NCBI GenBank assembly: GCA_016711285.1 | Contig: JADJTG010000012.1 | Coordinates: 463,773-527,772, forward strand | Source: Sphingobacteriales bacterium | Lineage (GTDB): Bacteria; Bacteroidota; Bacteroidia; Chitinophagales; UBA2359 | Reading direction: 5' to 3' | DNA: 64,000 nucleotides | In this document: positions 46,309-55,412 of the stretch, piece after piece | Layout: the number at the start of each line of letters is the position of its first letter | Numbering within the stretch: the stretch's first letter is position 1 | Notes under the pieces: generated by a model | The model's input: only the letters and a program-made list of their open reading frames with translations | Told to the model about the DNA's origin: nothing | The model's database searches: none | Position numbers and translations under genes: made by a program

Positions 46309-46368
46309 CTTTTTTCCTTATCTTTTATTCAAAGTAAACAATGGCAACTGCTATTTGTTACACTTGCG

Positions 46369-47064
46369 CTACGAAATTATTTTTTTCCACCAACTTTTCT
46401 TGCCTTTGCTTTCGCGAAGCCCATCGCCCCACTGTTCGCTTACTCGTGCAGAGGCTTCGGCGGTGTCGGCGGCAAATTCTTTAAAATGATGCCATTTGCG
46501 GAGGTCTTTGCCGATTTTTTCATATACCACAATATTTTTTAAGTCCACCGGTACTTTGTTATAATCTTCGCGGTTAGTTTCTACCCACGACATCAGATAC
46601 ATCAAACTCGGCATCCAAATATCATGAATAATCACATAGCCGCCTTGTTTTATGAGCAAATCGGCATAATACCAATCAATAAAAGCACCATCAAAGCGGT
46701 GGTTGCCATCAATAAAAATCATATCAAAACTGCCTTCGCCGCGTTGTTTGAGTATAGTGGGCATAGCATAGTGGGCATAATCTTCGTGAAACTCCAAATA
46801 TTTGGAATAGCCCAATTTTTCTATGTTTTTTAGCCCGCGCTTATCATACGATTTGGTTTGATAAGGGTCAATAGCAATGTGTTTGCTTTGTGTGGCAGCA
46901 ATGATATGTGCCGCCGAGCGACCATTGGCAAAGCCTGTTTCTAAGGTGTTTTTCCAGTTTTTTTCTTTCAGCAAACGATATAAATATTCGCCTTCTTCGA
47001 GCAAAATCGGCGATACATCACCTTCGGGAACTTCAATGGCGGCGTTTAATTGTATAAAATCCAT
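46369..47064 (-). CDS. Class I SAM-dependent methyltransferase (Methyltransf_24 type)
   Basis: 231 residues with a SAM-binding fold: motif I TLETGFANGRSAAHIIAAT, motif II AIDPYQTKSYD, and FDMIFIDGNHRFDGAFIDWY with GGYVIIHDIW. It resembles sugar- or small-molecule O-methyltransferases related to cephalosporin hydroxylase/CmcI-type enzymes. Substrate unknown. The C-terminal 30 residues are Lys/Trp-rich. No partner genes adjacent. Confidence 0.78.
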   Translation of the reverse strand: MDFIQLNAAIEVPEGDVSPILLEEGEYLYRLLKEKNWKNTLETGFANGRSAAHIIAATQSKHIAIDPYQTKSYDKRGLKNIEKLGYSKYLEFHEDYAHYAMPTILKQRGEGSFDMIFIDGNHRFDGAFIDWYYADLLIKQGGYVIIHDIWMPSLMYLMSWVETNREDYNKVPVDLKNIVVYEKIGKDLRKWHHFKEFAADTAEASARVSEQWGDGLRESKGKKSWWKKIIS

Positions 47065-47289
47065 CGGAATAAATATTGCTTTTGGGTTGTAAAGCTATTT
47101 ATTTTTTTAAAAAATCATGAAAAAAAGATGTATTAATACTAAAGTAAATTATTTAATTTCGGGATATAGATATTAATTTTTATTGATGATGGCAACAAGT
47201 GGAAACAGCAGAGCATTTGTATATCGCTGATAAAATAATTACGACAAATGGTAATGCATTATTAAAAATGGTACATTACAGACACTCTC

Positions 47290-48516
47290 TTAATACAATA
47301 TCCGTGCTCTGATGGTATGTGGCAGGTGTTTGAGTTCCTGCTCTATATTTTTTATAATATCGCCATCTACGTCCATCACCACATAACCCACTTCGCCTCG
47401 TGTTTGCAGATATTGTGCTTCTATGTTGAGCTGATATTTTGACAACAAAGAGTTGATGCCCGACAGTACACCCGCCGTATTGCGGTGTATGTGCAAAATG
47501 CGGTGCGACCCCTGCGGCGGCAAACTAATTTCGGGAATGGTGTGGCAACCGATGGTGCTACCTTTTTCTAAATACGACAACAACTTCAGCGAAGCATCTT
47601 TGCCGATATTTTCCTGAGCCTCCTGCGTAGAGCCACCAATATGCGGTGTCAGCAACACATTATCCAAACCTTGCAGCAGGCTCACAAATTTATCACCTTT
47701 GGCTTCCGGCTCTTCAGGAAATACATCTACGCCGGCTCCGGCGATATGCCCGCTTTTGAGAACTTCTGCCAAAGCCTCTATATCCACCACTGTACCACGA
47801 CTCAGATTGAGCAAAATACTGCCTGCCCGCATCGCTGCCAATTCGTCTTTGCCTATCATATTTTTAGTGCTTTCGTTTTCGGGCACATGCAACGACACAA
47901 TATGCGAATTGACCAACAGCTCGCTCAAAGTATCCACCGCTTTGGCATTTCCCAGAGGCATTTTGGGTTCAATGTCGTAAAACAAAATCTGCATACCCAA
48001 AGCCTCCGCCAATACCGACACTTGCGAGCCGATATGCCCGTAGCCGATAATACCGAGCGTTTTTCCGCGTAGTTCGTAGCTGTTCTGTGCATCTTTGAGC
48101 CAATTACCGGCGTGTGTTTCGCGGTTTTTGTGTGCAATGCGGCGCATCAGCATAATGCTTTCTCCTATCACCAACTCCGCCACCGAGCGCGTATTGGAAT
48201 ACGGCGAATTAAATACCGCCACCCCATTTTGAGTGGCAGTTGCCAAATCCACCTGATTTACACCAATACAATAGCACCCCACCGCCAATAAGCGAGGGGC
48301 TTGTGCCAATACCTGCTGCGTGATGAGTGTTTTGGAGCGAATACCCACCAAATGCGCATCACTTATTTTTTCTATTAATTCGGCTTCGGGATATGCTTTG
48401 GTATGATATTCTATATTAAAATATCCCGCTTTTTGAAAAACATCAATGCTGTTTTGATGCAAACCTTCCAGCAATACAATTTTTATCTTATCTTTTGGGT
48501 AAGAAGTGAGTTCCAT
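47290..48516 (-). CDS. serA: D-3-phosphoglycerate dehydrogenase with ACT domain
   Basis: 408 residues; first step of serine synthesis from 3-phosphoglycerate. Substrate domain, then NAD domain with GIIGYGHIGSQVSVLA, catalytic ILLNLSRGTVVDIEAL and LTPHIGGSTQEAQ (the catalytic His), then a C-terminal ACT domain (AGVLSGINSLLSKYQLNIEA ... EVGYVVMDVD) that binds serine for feedback. Length and order match the short E. coli-like SerA. Confidence 0.93.
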   Translation of the reverse strand: MELTSYPKDKIKIVLLEGLHQNSIDVFQKAGYFNIEYHTKAYPEAELIEKISDAHLVGIRSKTLITQQVLAQAPRLLAVGCYCIGVNQVDLATATQNGVAVFNSPYSNTRSVAELVIGESIMLMRRIAHKNRETHAGNWLKDAQNSYELRGKTLGIIGYGHIGSQVSVLAEALGMQILFYDIEPKMPLGNAKAVDTLSELLVNSHIVSLHVPENESTKNMIGKDELAAMRAGSILLNLSRGTVVDIEALAEVLKSGHIAGAGVDVFPEEPEAKGDKFVSLLQGLDNVLLTPHIGGSTQEAQENIGKDASLKLLSYLEKGSTIGCHTIPEISLPPQGSHRILHIHRNTAGVLSGINSLLSKYQLNIEAQYLQTRGEVGYVVMDVDGDIIKNIEQELKHLPHTIRARILY

Positions 48517-48563
48517 TTATTTTATTTTCTGTATTTTTTTAAAAAAACACTAAATAAAGTGTG

Positions 48564-49196
48564 CTAAAATTCATTTTTATTCACCTTAAAGCGCGAATTT
48601 TGTACACCTTTCAGTTTATAATCTGTAAAATTTTCGTTGGATTCAAAACCTTTTTGTGCAAAAATCTGCTGTGTTTCGGTGAGTACGGTTACGAATTTAT
48701 CCGAAGTAATCTGGTGTTTTCGCTCGTCCCATAGCATTTCTTCTGTTTGGAGGGTTTCGTTTTTGAGCATACTTTTCACCTGCACGCTATCCCGCACAAT
48801 GGTTTGTTGTTTTTGCACATAGCGCACCGCATATTTTGAGGTCAGAACACTGATCACTTTCAGGCTGTCGTTAAAAAAAGTAACCTTTACACCTTTTGGA
48901 AATTCCTGCCGTATGTCGGGCTGCTTATAAGAATGAACCAAAGGAGCTTCTATTTTTACGCGAACTTTGCCCTGGTCGCTATACACCAACTCCACCTGAT
49001 GTGTTACTTCTAAATTGGTATCCACCTGCGCCGACAATTCCGCCACTTTTTTCAAATCATTTTCGCAGGCACTGAGGAAAATTACCACCGCCAACAAAGC
49101 CGCTACGCCATACAAATGGCGGCGATATATAAGCGAGACAATATAAAAAGGGGATTTTTTCAACAACGACAGGATTTTATTAAAAACAGACAACAT
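48564..49196 (-). CDS. lptC: LPS export periplasmic protein LptC
   Basis: About 210 residues from Met at 49196 (MLSVFNKILSLLKKS); the frame extends 17 codons further up, which would overlap gldD. The first 45 residues carry a hydrophobic segment with a lipobox-like LSAC (YGVAALLAVVIFLSAC). The LptC beta-jellyroll follows (HQVELVYSDQGKVRVKIEAP, VKVTFFNDSLKVISVLTSKY ... WDERKHQITSDKFVTVLT). It bridges the LptBFG transporter and LptA. It lies 42 bases after gldD on the same strand. Confidence 0.85.
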   Translation of the reverse strand: MLSVFNKILSLLKKSPFYIVSLIYRRHLYGVAALLAVVIFLSACENDLKKVAELSAQVDTNLEVTHQVELVYSDQGKVRVKIEAPLVHSYKQPDIRQEFPKGVKVTFFNDSLKVISVLTSKYAVRYVQKQQTIVRDSVQVKSMLKNETLQTEEMLWDERKHQITSDKFVTVLTETQQIFAQKGFESNENFTDYKLKGVQNSRFKVNKNEF

Positions 49197-49237
49197 ATAC
49201 GCTACTAAAAGGCGGCGCAAAAGTAATACGAGTTGCG

Positions 49238-49855
49238 CTATTTCCATTGAAAAGATTGAAACAACTGTTTCATGTCTTCTTTTAAATAAGTAATGACGGG
49301 AGCTACCGAATCGTAATTGGGGGGTGCATTAAAGTACAAAGCCCCACGAATAAAATGTTGTGTGCTGTCGGTTAAAAAAAACTGCACCGCCGATGCTGCA
49401 TTGCCGCCTACATCACTCATCAAGCCATGCACCTGATGAGGAGTGCTGATGATATAATCATCTATATATTCGGCTTTGATGGTGTGTTTTGAAGTAAGTT
49501 TGTGGGCATCTTCGAGCAATTTTGCCAATGTATTGTTGCCATTGATACTTTTGTAGCTGAAATGAATACTGGCATTAAAGTCGGGAAAATATATATTGAA
49601 CCAGCAGGGGTTTTCGGTTTTTTCTTCAAAAAAACGCTCCTCTTTTTGTATTTGGGCATATTGGGGGTATTCAAACACAAAAGGGCAGTCGGCGTTGGTA
49701 TAGGGTTGATAGGCGTGTTGTGGCGGAAAATGCAAACGCGGATAAGCGTGGGGTTTGGGGCTATATTCGCGCTCGCAAGCCGACAACAAAAAAACGCCGC
49801 ACACAAATATCAGTGCCAAAGTGTAAGCAGAATAAAAACGTGTTTTTTTTGACAT
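49238..49855 (-). CDS. gldD: Gliding motility lipoprotein GldD
   Basis: 205 residues with a lipoprotein signal (ALIFVCGVFLLSAC). Family pattern: PKPHAYPRLHFPPQHAYQPY, CPFVFEYPQYAQIQKEE, CWFNIYFPDFNASIHFSYKS, and the C-terminal VGGNAASAVQFFLTDSTQHF followed by RGALYFNAPPNYDSV. Matches GldD of Flavobacterium-type gliding, which is needed for T9SS-dependent gliding. Upstream on the same strand is a CNNM/CBS membrane protein in the place where gldE usually sits. Confidence 0.92.
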   Translation of the reverse strand: MSKKTRFYSAYTLALIFVCGVFLLSACEREYSPKPHAYPRLHFPPQHAYQPYTNADCPFVFEYPQYAQIQKEERFFEEKTENPCWFNIYFPDFNASIHFSYKSINGNNTLAKLLEDAHKLTSKHTIKAEYIDDYIISTPHQVHGLMSDVGGNAASAVQFFLTDSTQHFIRGALYFNAPPNYDSVAPVITYLKEDMKQLFQSFQWK

Positions 49856-49948
49856 TTTTTTATATATCCGTCATTTGTTGTAAAATCTTAAATGTTTTAT
49901 ACAACGTATATTTTTATAGTATAATTTGAGGCAATAAGCGGGTAGTAG

Positions 49949-51259
49949 CTATGTGTTGCTATTTTCGGGCGGCGTTTTCTTTTTACTCAAAAGTACTTTA
50001 TCAATGCGCACCCCGTCCATATCTACGATTTCGGCAGTGAAGCCTCCCGCCAAATCAATGCTGTCGCCCAAATTCGGAATACGCTCAAAACGCTCAATGA
50101 GCAAGCCCGAAATGGTGGTATATTCTTCGCTGTCGGTATCGGCGTAGAGTTCGGCGAGTTCGGGTATTTCGTCTATTTCGTCCAAAGGTGTCATTCCGTC
50201 TATCAAATAAGAGCCATCACTGCGTCGTACAATCATTTGTTCTTCGGGGTCTTCGGCATCTGGCAGGTAGCCGAAAATGGATTCCACCAAATCGTGTAAG
50301 GTGATGATACCCTGCAAACTGCCATATTCATCTACCACTACACCAAAATACAACATATTTTTCCGAAACAACTCCAAAATACGGGTAGCGGGCATACTTT
50401 CGGGCACATATAGAGGTGCTTTTAAAATGCTGCGCAACGAAAAATTGGGTTTTTTGTGTTCTTCTATATAATCTTTCAGGTTCAGTACGCCTATTATTTT
50501 GTCTATATTTTCGTCACAAACCAGAAATTTGGAATAAAAACTCTCTTTGATTTGGTGTTCTATTACATCAGACGGCTCACTAATATCTATCCATTCCACA
50601 TCGCTGCGGTGGGTCATCATAGTTTGAGCGCGGCGGTCGGTAAAACGGAATAAATTGTTGTGCAAGGTGGTTTCGTCCTGTTCCAAAACGCCGTGTTTGC
50701 CCGCCATTTTTATCATCATCTTCAATTCCTCCTCCGATACTGCCTGCTCGTCATTTTCTTTGATAAAAAGCATTTTTAAGATGAGTTTGGTGGATAAAGA
50801 GAGTAATTTTACAAAAGGGTAAGTGATTTTTGTAAAAATTTGAACGAAAGGGGCAACGAGCATAGCTACCTTTTCGCGATAATTGAGCGCAATGGTTTTG
50901 GGCACCAATTCGCCGATGACGATAGAGAAATAAGTAATGAGCGTAACAACAATAAAAAACGCCATATTGTCGGCGTAGGGAGCTATGCTCGGAAATTGAG
51001 CCAGCACCGGCGACAAATAACCGGAAAGTTTGGCTCCTCCATACGCGCCGGAAACAACACCGATGAGGGTAATACCCACCTGCATTGCCGACAACAAAAT
51101 TTCAGGGGTTTCCAAAAGTTTTAGTGCGATACCTGCTCCTGTATTGCCCTTGGCGGCGGCACTTTCCAATCTCCCTTTTTTGCTCGATACCAAAGCTATC
51201 TCCGACAAAGAAAAAACGCCGTTGAGCAAGAACAAAAAGAATATTATCGCTATTTCCAT
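49949..51259 (-). CDS. CNNM (DUF21)/CBS/CorC hemolysin-family membrane protein
   Basis: 436 residues. Four hydrophobic segments at the N terminus form the CNNM/DUF21 domain (LFLLNGVFSLSEIALVSSKK; MQVGITLIGVVSGAYGG; FFIVVTLITYFSIVIGELVPKT), then paired CBS domains (MTHRSDVEWIDI..., ILKAPLYVPESMPATRILEL) and a C-terminal transporter-associated (CorC_HlyC) domain (SDGSYLIDGMTPLDEIDE). Such proteins are implicated in Mg/Co transport or leakage control. It precedes gldD as gldE does, but the sequence looks like a general hemolysin-family protein, so I do not call gldE. Confidence 0.82.
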   Translation of the reverse strand: MEIAIIFFLFLLNGVFSLSEIALVSSKKGRLESAAAKGNTGAGIALKLLETPEILLSAMQVGITLIGVVSGAYGGAKLSGYLSPVLAQFPSIAPYADNMAFFIVVTLITYFSIVIGELVPKTIALNYREKVAMLVAPFVQIFTKITYPFVKLLSLSTKLILKMLFIKENDEQAVSEEELKMMIKMAGKHGVLEQDETTLHNNLFRFTDRRAQTMMTHRSDVEWIDISEPSDVIEHQIKESFYSKFLVCDENIDKIIGVLNLKDYIEEHKKPNFSLRSILKAPLYVPESMPATRILELFRKNMLYFGVVVDEYGSLQGIITLHDLVESIFGYLPDAEDPEEQMIVRRSDGSYLIDGMTPLDEIDEIPELAELYADTDSEEYTTISGLLIERFERIPNLGDSIDLAGGFTAEIVDMDGVRIDKVLLSKKKTPPENSNT

Positions 51260-51328
51260 GTATTAAATGTTGCTGCAAAGATAAGCCATAAGCTGATATG
51301 CAGATATATTTTGGCGGGTACTGTATTT

Positions 51329-52132
51329 TTAAACAACAGAATCATTGCGTAAAGTTTCATCGATCAGTTCCGCCAGGTCTTTTACTTTGGTGCGCTCGTG
51401 CAGGTCGGTTTCTTTGAGAGCATCGGTGAGCATTGTATTACAAAACGGACAAGCCACCGCTACAATATCGGGTTGTATTTCTACTATATCTTTGCTGCGC
51501 TCCTGATTGATGCGCAATTTTCCCGCTTCGTCCTCCTTGAACATTTGCGCGCCGCCTGCTCCGCAGCAGAGTCCGTTTTGTCGGGAGCGTTTCATTTCCA
51601 CCAAGTCGGCATCTAAGGCTTCGAGCAAAGCTCGCGGAGCTTCGTAGATGTCGTTGGCTCTGCCCAGATAGCAAGAGTCGTGGTAGGTAATTTTTTTTCC
51701 TTTAAAAGTGCCGCCGCCCTGTAATTTGATGCGGCCACTGTTGATAAGCTGTTGTAAATAATCGCTGTGATGTATTACTTCATAGTTGCCGCCGAGTTCG
51801 CTGTATTCATTTTTAAGTGTATTAAAGCAATGCGGACAGTTGGTAATAATCTTTTTCACTTCGTAATTATTCAGCGTAGCGATATTCATTTGCGCCTGCA
51901 TCTGAAACAAAAACTCATTACCGGCACGGCGGGCGGGATCGCCGGTACACAATTCTTCCTCCCCTAAAATAGCAAAAGAAACGCCGATACGATTTAAAAT
52001 ACGCACCAAAGCCTTGCTCACCGACTGAGCACGTTGGTCAAAACTGCCCGCACAACCCACCCAAAACAATACTTCGGGCTGCTTACCTTCGGCAGTCAAC
52101 TCTGCCATAGTAGGAATTTTTACTTCATTCAT
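51329..52132 (-). CDS. CCG-domain iron-sulfur protein (heterodisulfide-reductase-like)
   Basis: 267 residues from Met at 52132 (MNEVKIPTMAELTAEGK). Two CCG-type domains: FWVGCAGSFDQRAQ with TNCPHCFNTLKNEYSE, and YHDSCYLGRANDIYEAPR with LCCGAGGAQMF and VACPFCNTML. These Cys ligand a 4Fe-4S or Zn site in HdrB, GlpC and lactate-oxidase LldE-like proteins. A single redox subunit without adjacent partner genes; in Bacteroidota it is usually paired with an electron-transfer 4Fe-4S protein, which I do not see here. Confidence 0.8.
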   Translation of the reverse strand: MNEVKIPTMAELTAEGKQPEVLFWVGCAGSFDQRAQSVSKALVRILNRIGVSFAILGEEELCTGDPARRAGNEFLFQMQAQMNIATLNNYEVKKIITNCPHCFNTLKNEYSELGGNYEVIHHSDYLQQLINSGRIKLQGGGTFKGKKITYHDSCYLGRANDIYEAPRALLEALDADLVEMKRSRQNGLCCGAGGAQMFKEDEAGKLRINQERSKDIVEIQPDIVAVACPFCNTMLTDALKETDLHERTKVKDLAELIDETLRNDSVV

Positions 52133-52434
52133 AGATGCTGAAAAATTAATAAACAGGTAAATAAACAAAAAACAATATATAATGTTACATTAAGTATAAG
52201 AAAGGCTTGAAAAACGCAATTAATACAGCAAAACTGTATTTAATCATACAAAAAAACGTATTTTTTACTAAAACTATTAAAAAATAGTAGTTCTATTTAA
52301 AAAATAGATAATAAATTGCGTCTTCTTTCAATCCTTCTATCGTCGGCTTACCTCTTTTTGGATATTTTTATTATCTTTAACGCACCGATTTTATCAATGA
52401 TGGCATCAGGTATCGCAACATTTTTTATAAATAT

Positions 52435-52824
52435 ATGAATAATCGGCTTATATTAACACACGAAGCTCCTGCTCCTATCGGTCCTTACAGCCAGGCAGTA
52501 TGGGCAGGTGATTTATTATTTGTTTCAGGTCAAATTCCTATCTGTGCTGCCGACGGCACTTTGGTTCAAGGCTCTGTTGCTGATGAAACGCGACAAGTGA
52601 TGCAAAATTTACAAGCTATTCTTCATACGGCGGGGCTATCTTTTCAACATGTTGTAAAAGCGACCATTTTTCTAAAAGATATGGACGATTTCAGCATCGT
52701 CAATCAAGTATATGGCAGCTATTTTCAACAACATTATTATCCTGCCCGCGAAACAGTAGAAGTAGCCCGTTTGCCAAAAAATGTGCGCGTAGAAATTTCA
52801 GTTATTGCCTGTCGCAACATCTAA
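52435..52824 (+). CDS. RidA family reactive-intermediate deaminase
   Basis: 129 residues. RidA/YjgF signature: APAPIGPYSQAVWAGDLLFV, SGQIPI, GLSFQHVVKATIFLKDM, and the C-terminal RETVEVARLPKNVRVEIS with the Arg and Glu that act on enamine/imine intermediates. It removes 2-aminoacrylate-type products of PLP enzymes. Its ATG lies 302 bases after the start of the divergent CCG-protein gene. Confidence 0.92.
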   Translation: MNNRLILTHEAPAPIGPYSQAVWAGDLLFVSGQIPICAADGTLVQGSVADETRQVMQNLQAILHTAGLSFQHVVKATIFLKDMDDFSIVNQVYGSYFQQHYYPARETVEVARLPKNVRVEISVIACRNI

Positions 52825-52921
52825 ATTATTTTTGTTTTTTAAGATGTTTTTATGTAAAATTTTATCATATATAAAAATATGATTTTGTTTTATTAATCTA
52901 TTTAAAATTGTTATAATATAT

Positions 52922-52929
52922 TATATTTG
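52922..52929 (+). promoter_or_regulatory. Candidate -7 box (TATATTTG)
   Basis: Exact TAnnTTTG match 50 bases upstream of the HNH/NUMOD4 gene. No TTTG at the usual -33 distance is clear. Confidence 0.4.
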
Positions 52930-52978
52930 TCCATTCCTAAAATTTTTATTTTACTAACTATTATTTTGTCTTTTAATT

Positions 52979-53572
52979 ATGTACAGAAGAAACAGTCCCT
53001 TTAAAACTTTACCCGGCGAACAATGGAAAGAACTTAAAATGTTTGAGCCCGGTGCATTACGACTTAATTACGCCTTATCCAACTTTGGGCGTATGGTGAG
53101 CTATACCGATAATTTTGAAGAGGGAAGCCTCCTTAAAGGCAGAAAATTAGCCGGATACCTTACTTTTAGTTGTCGCCCCAATGGCTTGAATAAATCGTAT
53201 CTTATTCATAAGTTAGTGGCAGAATATTTTCTTCCTAAAGAAAGAGAAGATCAAAATTATGTCATTCACGTTGATTATAATAAAATGAATAATAATGTGA
53301 ATAATTTGCGTTGGGTAAACAGAGCAGAAGTAAGTTTGCATCAAGAAAACAACCCCAATATTATCGCTATGCGCGAAAAACGCCGTTTGGAACCCACCTA
53401 CAAAGGTCATAAACTGACGGCTACAAAAGTAAAGATGATAAAAAAACTCATCTTTGACCCCAACCGCAAAACGCGTATGCGCATCATCGCCAAGCAGTTC
53501 GGCATCACCGAAATGCAGCTTTATCGCATCAAATCAGGCGAAAACTGGGGACACGTTAAGTTGGACGATTGA
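52979..53572 (+). CDS. HNH/NUMOD4-type DNA-binding protein with C-terminal HTH
   Basis: 197 residues. NUMOD4-like start (PGEQWKELKM ... NYALSNFGRMVSY), then an HNH_3-type segment (IHKLVAEYFLP ... HVDYNKMNNNVNNLRWVNRAE) whose His, Asn and Asn residues look conserved, and a C-terminal helix-turn-helix (GHKLTATKVKMIKKLI ... RIIAKQFGITEMQLYRIKSG). This layout resembles free-standing homing endonucleases of phages and group I introns. No intron or phage is near, so it may be domesticated as a DNA-binding regulator. Activity is uncertain. Confidence 0.75.
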   Translation: MYRRNSPFKTLPGEQWKELKMFEPGALRLNYALSNFGRMVSYTDNFEEGSLLKGRKLAGYLTFSCRPNGLNKSYLIHKLVAEYFLPKEREDQNYVIHVDYNKMNNNVNNLRWVNRAEVSLHQENNPNIIAMREKRRLEPTYKGHKLTATKVKMIKKLIFDPNRKTRMRIIAKQFGITEMQLYRIKSGENWGHVKLDD

Positions 53573-53630
53573 TTTTAAATTACACTTTTTTAGGGCTTGA
53601 ATAGCAAATTGATGTACCTTCGCGGTTGCA

Positions 53631-55207
53631 ATGCGCTATTCAAGCAACCAACCTATTATTATCGGCTCACGCGGCAGTCAGTTGGCACTGTGGCAGGCGG
53701 TTTTGTACAACAACAACTGCAACAATTGGGGTATGCCGTAGAAATTCGTATTATTAAAACACAAGGCGATGTCATTTCAGCACCTTTCTTTTGAAAAAAT
53801 GGAAGGGAAAGGGTTTTTTACCAAAGAATTAGAGGAATCTTTGCTGAAAGAAGAAATAGATGTTGCGGTACATTCTTATAAAGATTTGCCCACGCAACAG
53901 CCCGAAGGTTTGTGCATCGCCGCCAACTCCTACCGCGAAAATCCCTGCGACTGCCTCCTCATTCGCCGCGATGCCTTAGACAGCACCGCCTTTTGGCAGC
54001 TCAAAGCGGGAGCCATCGTTGGTACTTCATCGCCGCGCCGCACGGCTCTGCTCCAACATTTCCGTCCCGATGTACAAATTCAATCGTTGCGCGGCAATGT
54101 GCCTACCCGTATATCCAAGCTCGAAGCGGGCTACGATGCCGTATTGCTCGCCGCCGCCGGTTTGGAACGCCTCCAATTAGATACCTCAGCGTATCAGGTG
54201 CTTCATTTGCCGCCGCAGCGATTTGTGCCTGCACCTGCTCAGGGTGTTTTGGCATTACAAACCCGCAGCCACGATACCGAACTCCGCCAAATTCTCGCCC
54301 ACATACACTGCCCCGATATTGCCGAAACCACCGCCGTAGAACGCCACCTGCTCCAGCTTTTGGAGGGCGGCTGCCGCGAACCGATGGGGGCATATTGTAC
54401 CAAACACCAAAATACTTATCAGGTGTGGGTGGCTTTTTCGGAAAAAAATGCTCCTTTGCGACGTGCGCTTGTAGAGGAGCAGTCGGTGGAGGCTGTAGCG
54501 GCTTCGGTGTGGAATATTTTTAAAAACCCGCGCCGCCTGCGTGTATTCATCTCGCGCGAAGTGGACGACACGGGATATTTCGCTCAACAAATGCGCGCGC
54601 AACAACATCAACTGGCGGCACAGTCTTTGGTGACGTTCCGCGCTTTGCTGGCTGCCGAAATGCCCGCCTGCGACTGGGTGTTTTTTACGAGCAGCAAGGG
54701 CGTGGAGTTTTTTGCGGCGCAAACAAAAAATACCACACTGCCACCCACGCTCAAATGGGCTGCTTTAGGAGCAGGAACGGCTGCCACATTGCGCCGGACT
54801 TTGCACATAGAAGCTGATTTTTGTGGCAACGGCAATGCCGCCGATGCTGCACCTTTATTTGAAAAAAAGAGGTAATGGGCCAGAAAGTATTGTTTCCGCA
54901 AGCCGCCAACAGTTTGCGCTCGATGCAAGAACTATTGAGCAAAGGCGGGCAAATACAAATAAAAGATTGGGTGATTTATGATAATACTCCTGCCACCGAT
55001 ACAACATTAGCTGCCGATGAATTTGATGTGCTTATTTTCACAAGCCCGCTTAATGTTGATGCTTTTGTGCAACAGTTTTCTATTCGGGAGCATCAAAAAA
55101 TAATTGCTATTGGCGGCACCACTGCCCAACGCTTGCAGCACTACGGCTACACGGCGTGTGTGGCACACAGCCCCGATGAAATGGCTTTGGCAGCTTGGGT
55201 ATATTAA
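53631..55207 (+). CDS. hemC: Fused hydroxymethylbilane synthase - uroporphyrinogen-III synthase (HemC-HemD), three frameshifts
   Basis: True start ATG 53631 (MRYSSNQPIIIGSRGSQLAL). Breaks near 53695, 53785 and in the A7 at 54864-54870 restore a roughly 525-residue protein. HemC part: FVQQQLQQLGYAVEIRIIKT, HLSFEKMEGKGFFTKELEES, VGTSSPRR, SLRGNVPTRISKL, and LLEGGCREPMGAYC with the cofactor Cys. The frame then runs straight on, with no stop or indel at the junction, into a HemD part: NPRRLRVFISREVDDTGYFA, WVFFTSSKGVEFFA, and after the last break LIFTSPLNVDAFVQQF. It makes uroporphyrinogen III from porphobilinogen. Single-base gaps look like errors. Confidence 0.82.
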
Positions 55208-55218
55208 AGAAAATATAT

Positions 55219-55227
55219 TGTAACTTC
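55219..55227 (+). promoter_or_regulatory. Weak -7-like box before glyS
   Basis: TAACTTCGC, one mismatch from TAnnTTTGC, 12 bases after the hemD stop and about 190 before glyS. Low confidence. Confidence 0.25.
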
Positions 55228-55412
55228 GCACTTCTTTTTTTAACACATTTTTAAAAAATAATACAAATTATTACCAACTCTTATCAGGTATTGTTTTTGT
55301 TGTAAAACATTAAATTTTCAGTTTATTCATCATTTACAATTATCCTTTTTAACATCAACATTTGTATTTTTTTCATTTTTCATTTATTGTTTTTCATCTT
55401 TTATATTTTTCA

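Noticed and set aside
49949..51259. Naming the CNNM/CBS protein gldE because it precedes gldD
   Set aside because: Position fits, but the sequence resembles the general hemolysin family rather than GldE.
54103..54393. Arg/Pro-rich minus-strand frame over hemC-hemD
   Set aside because: Shadow of the heme gene; no start context, and the composition is typical of an antisense frame in GC-richer DNA.
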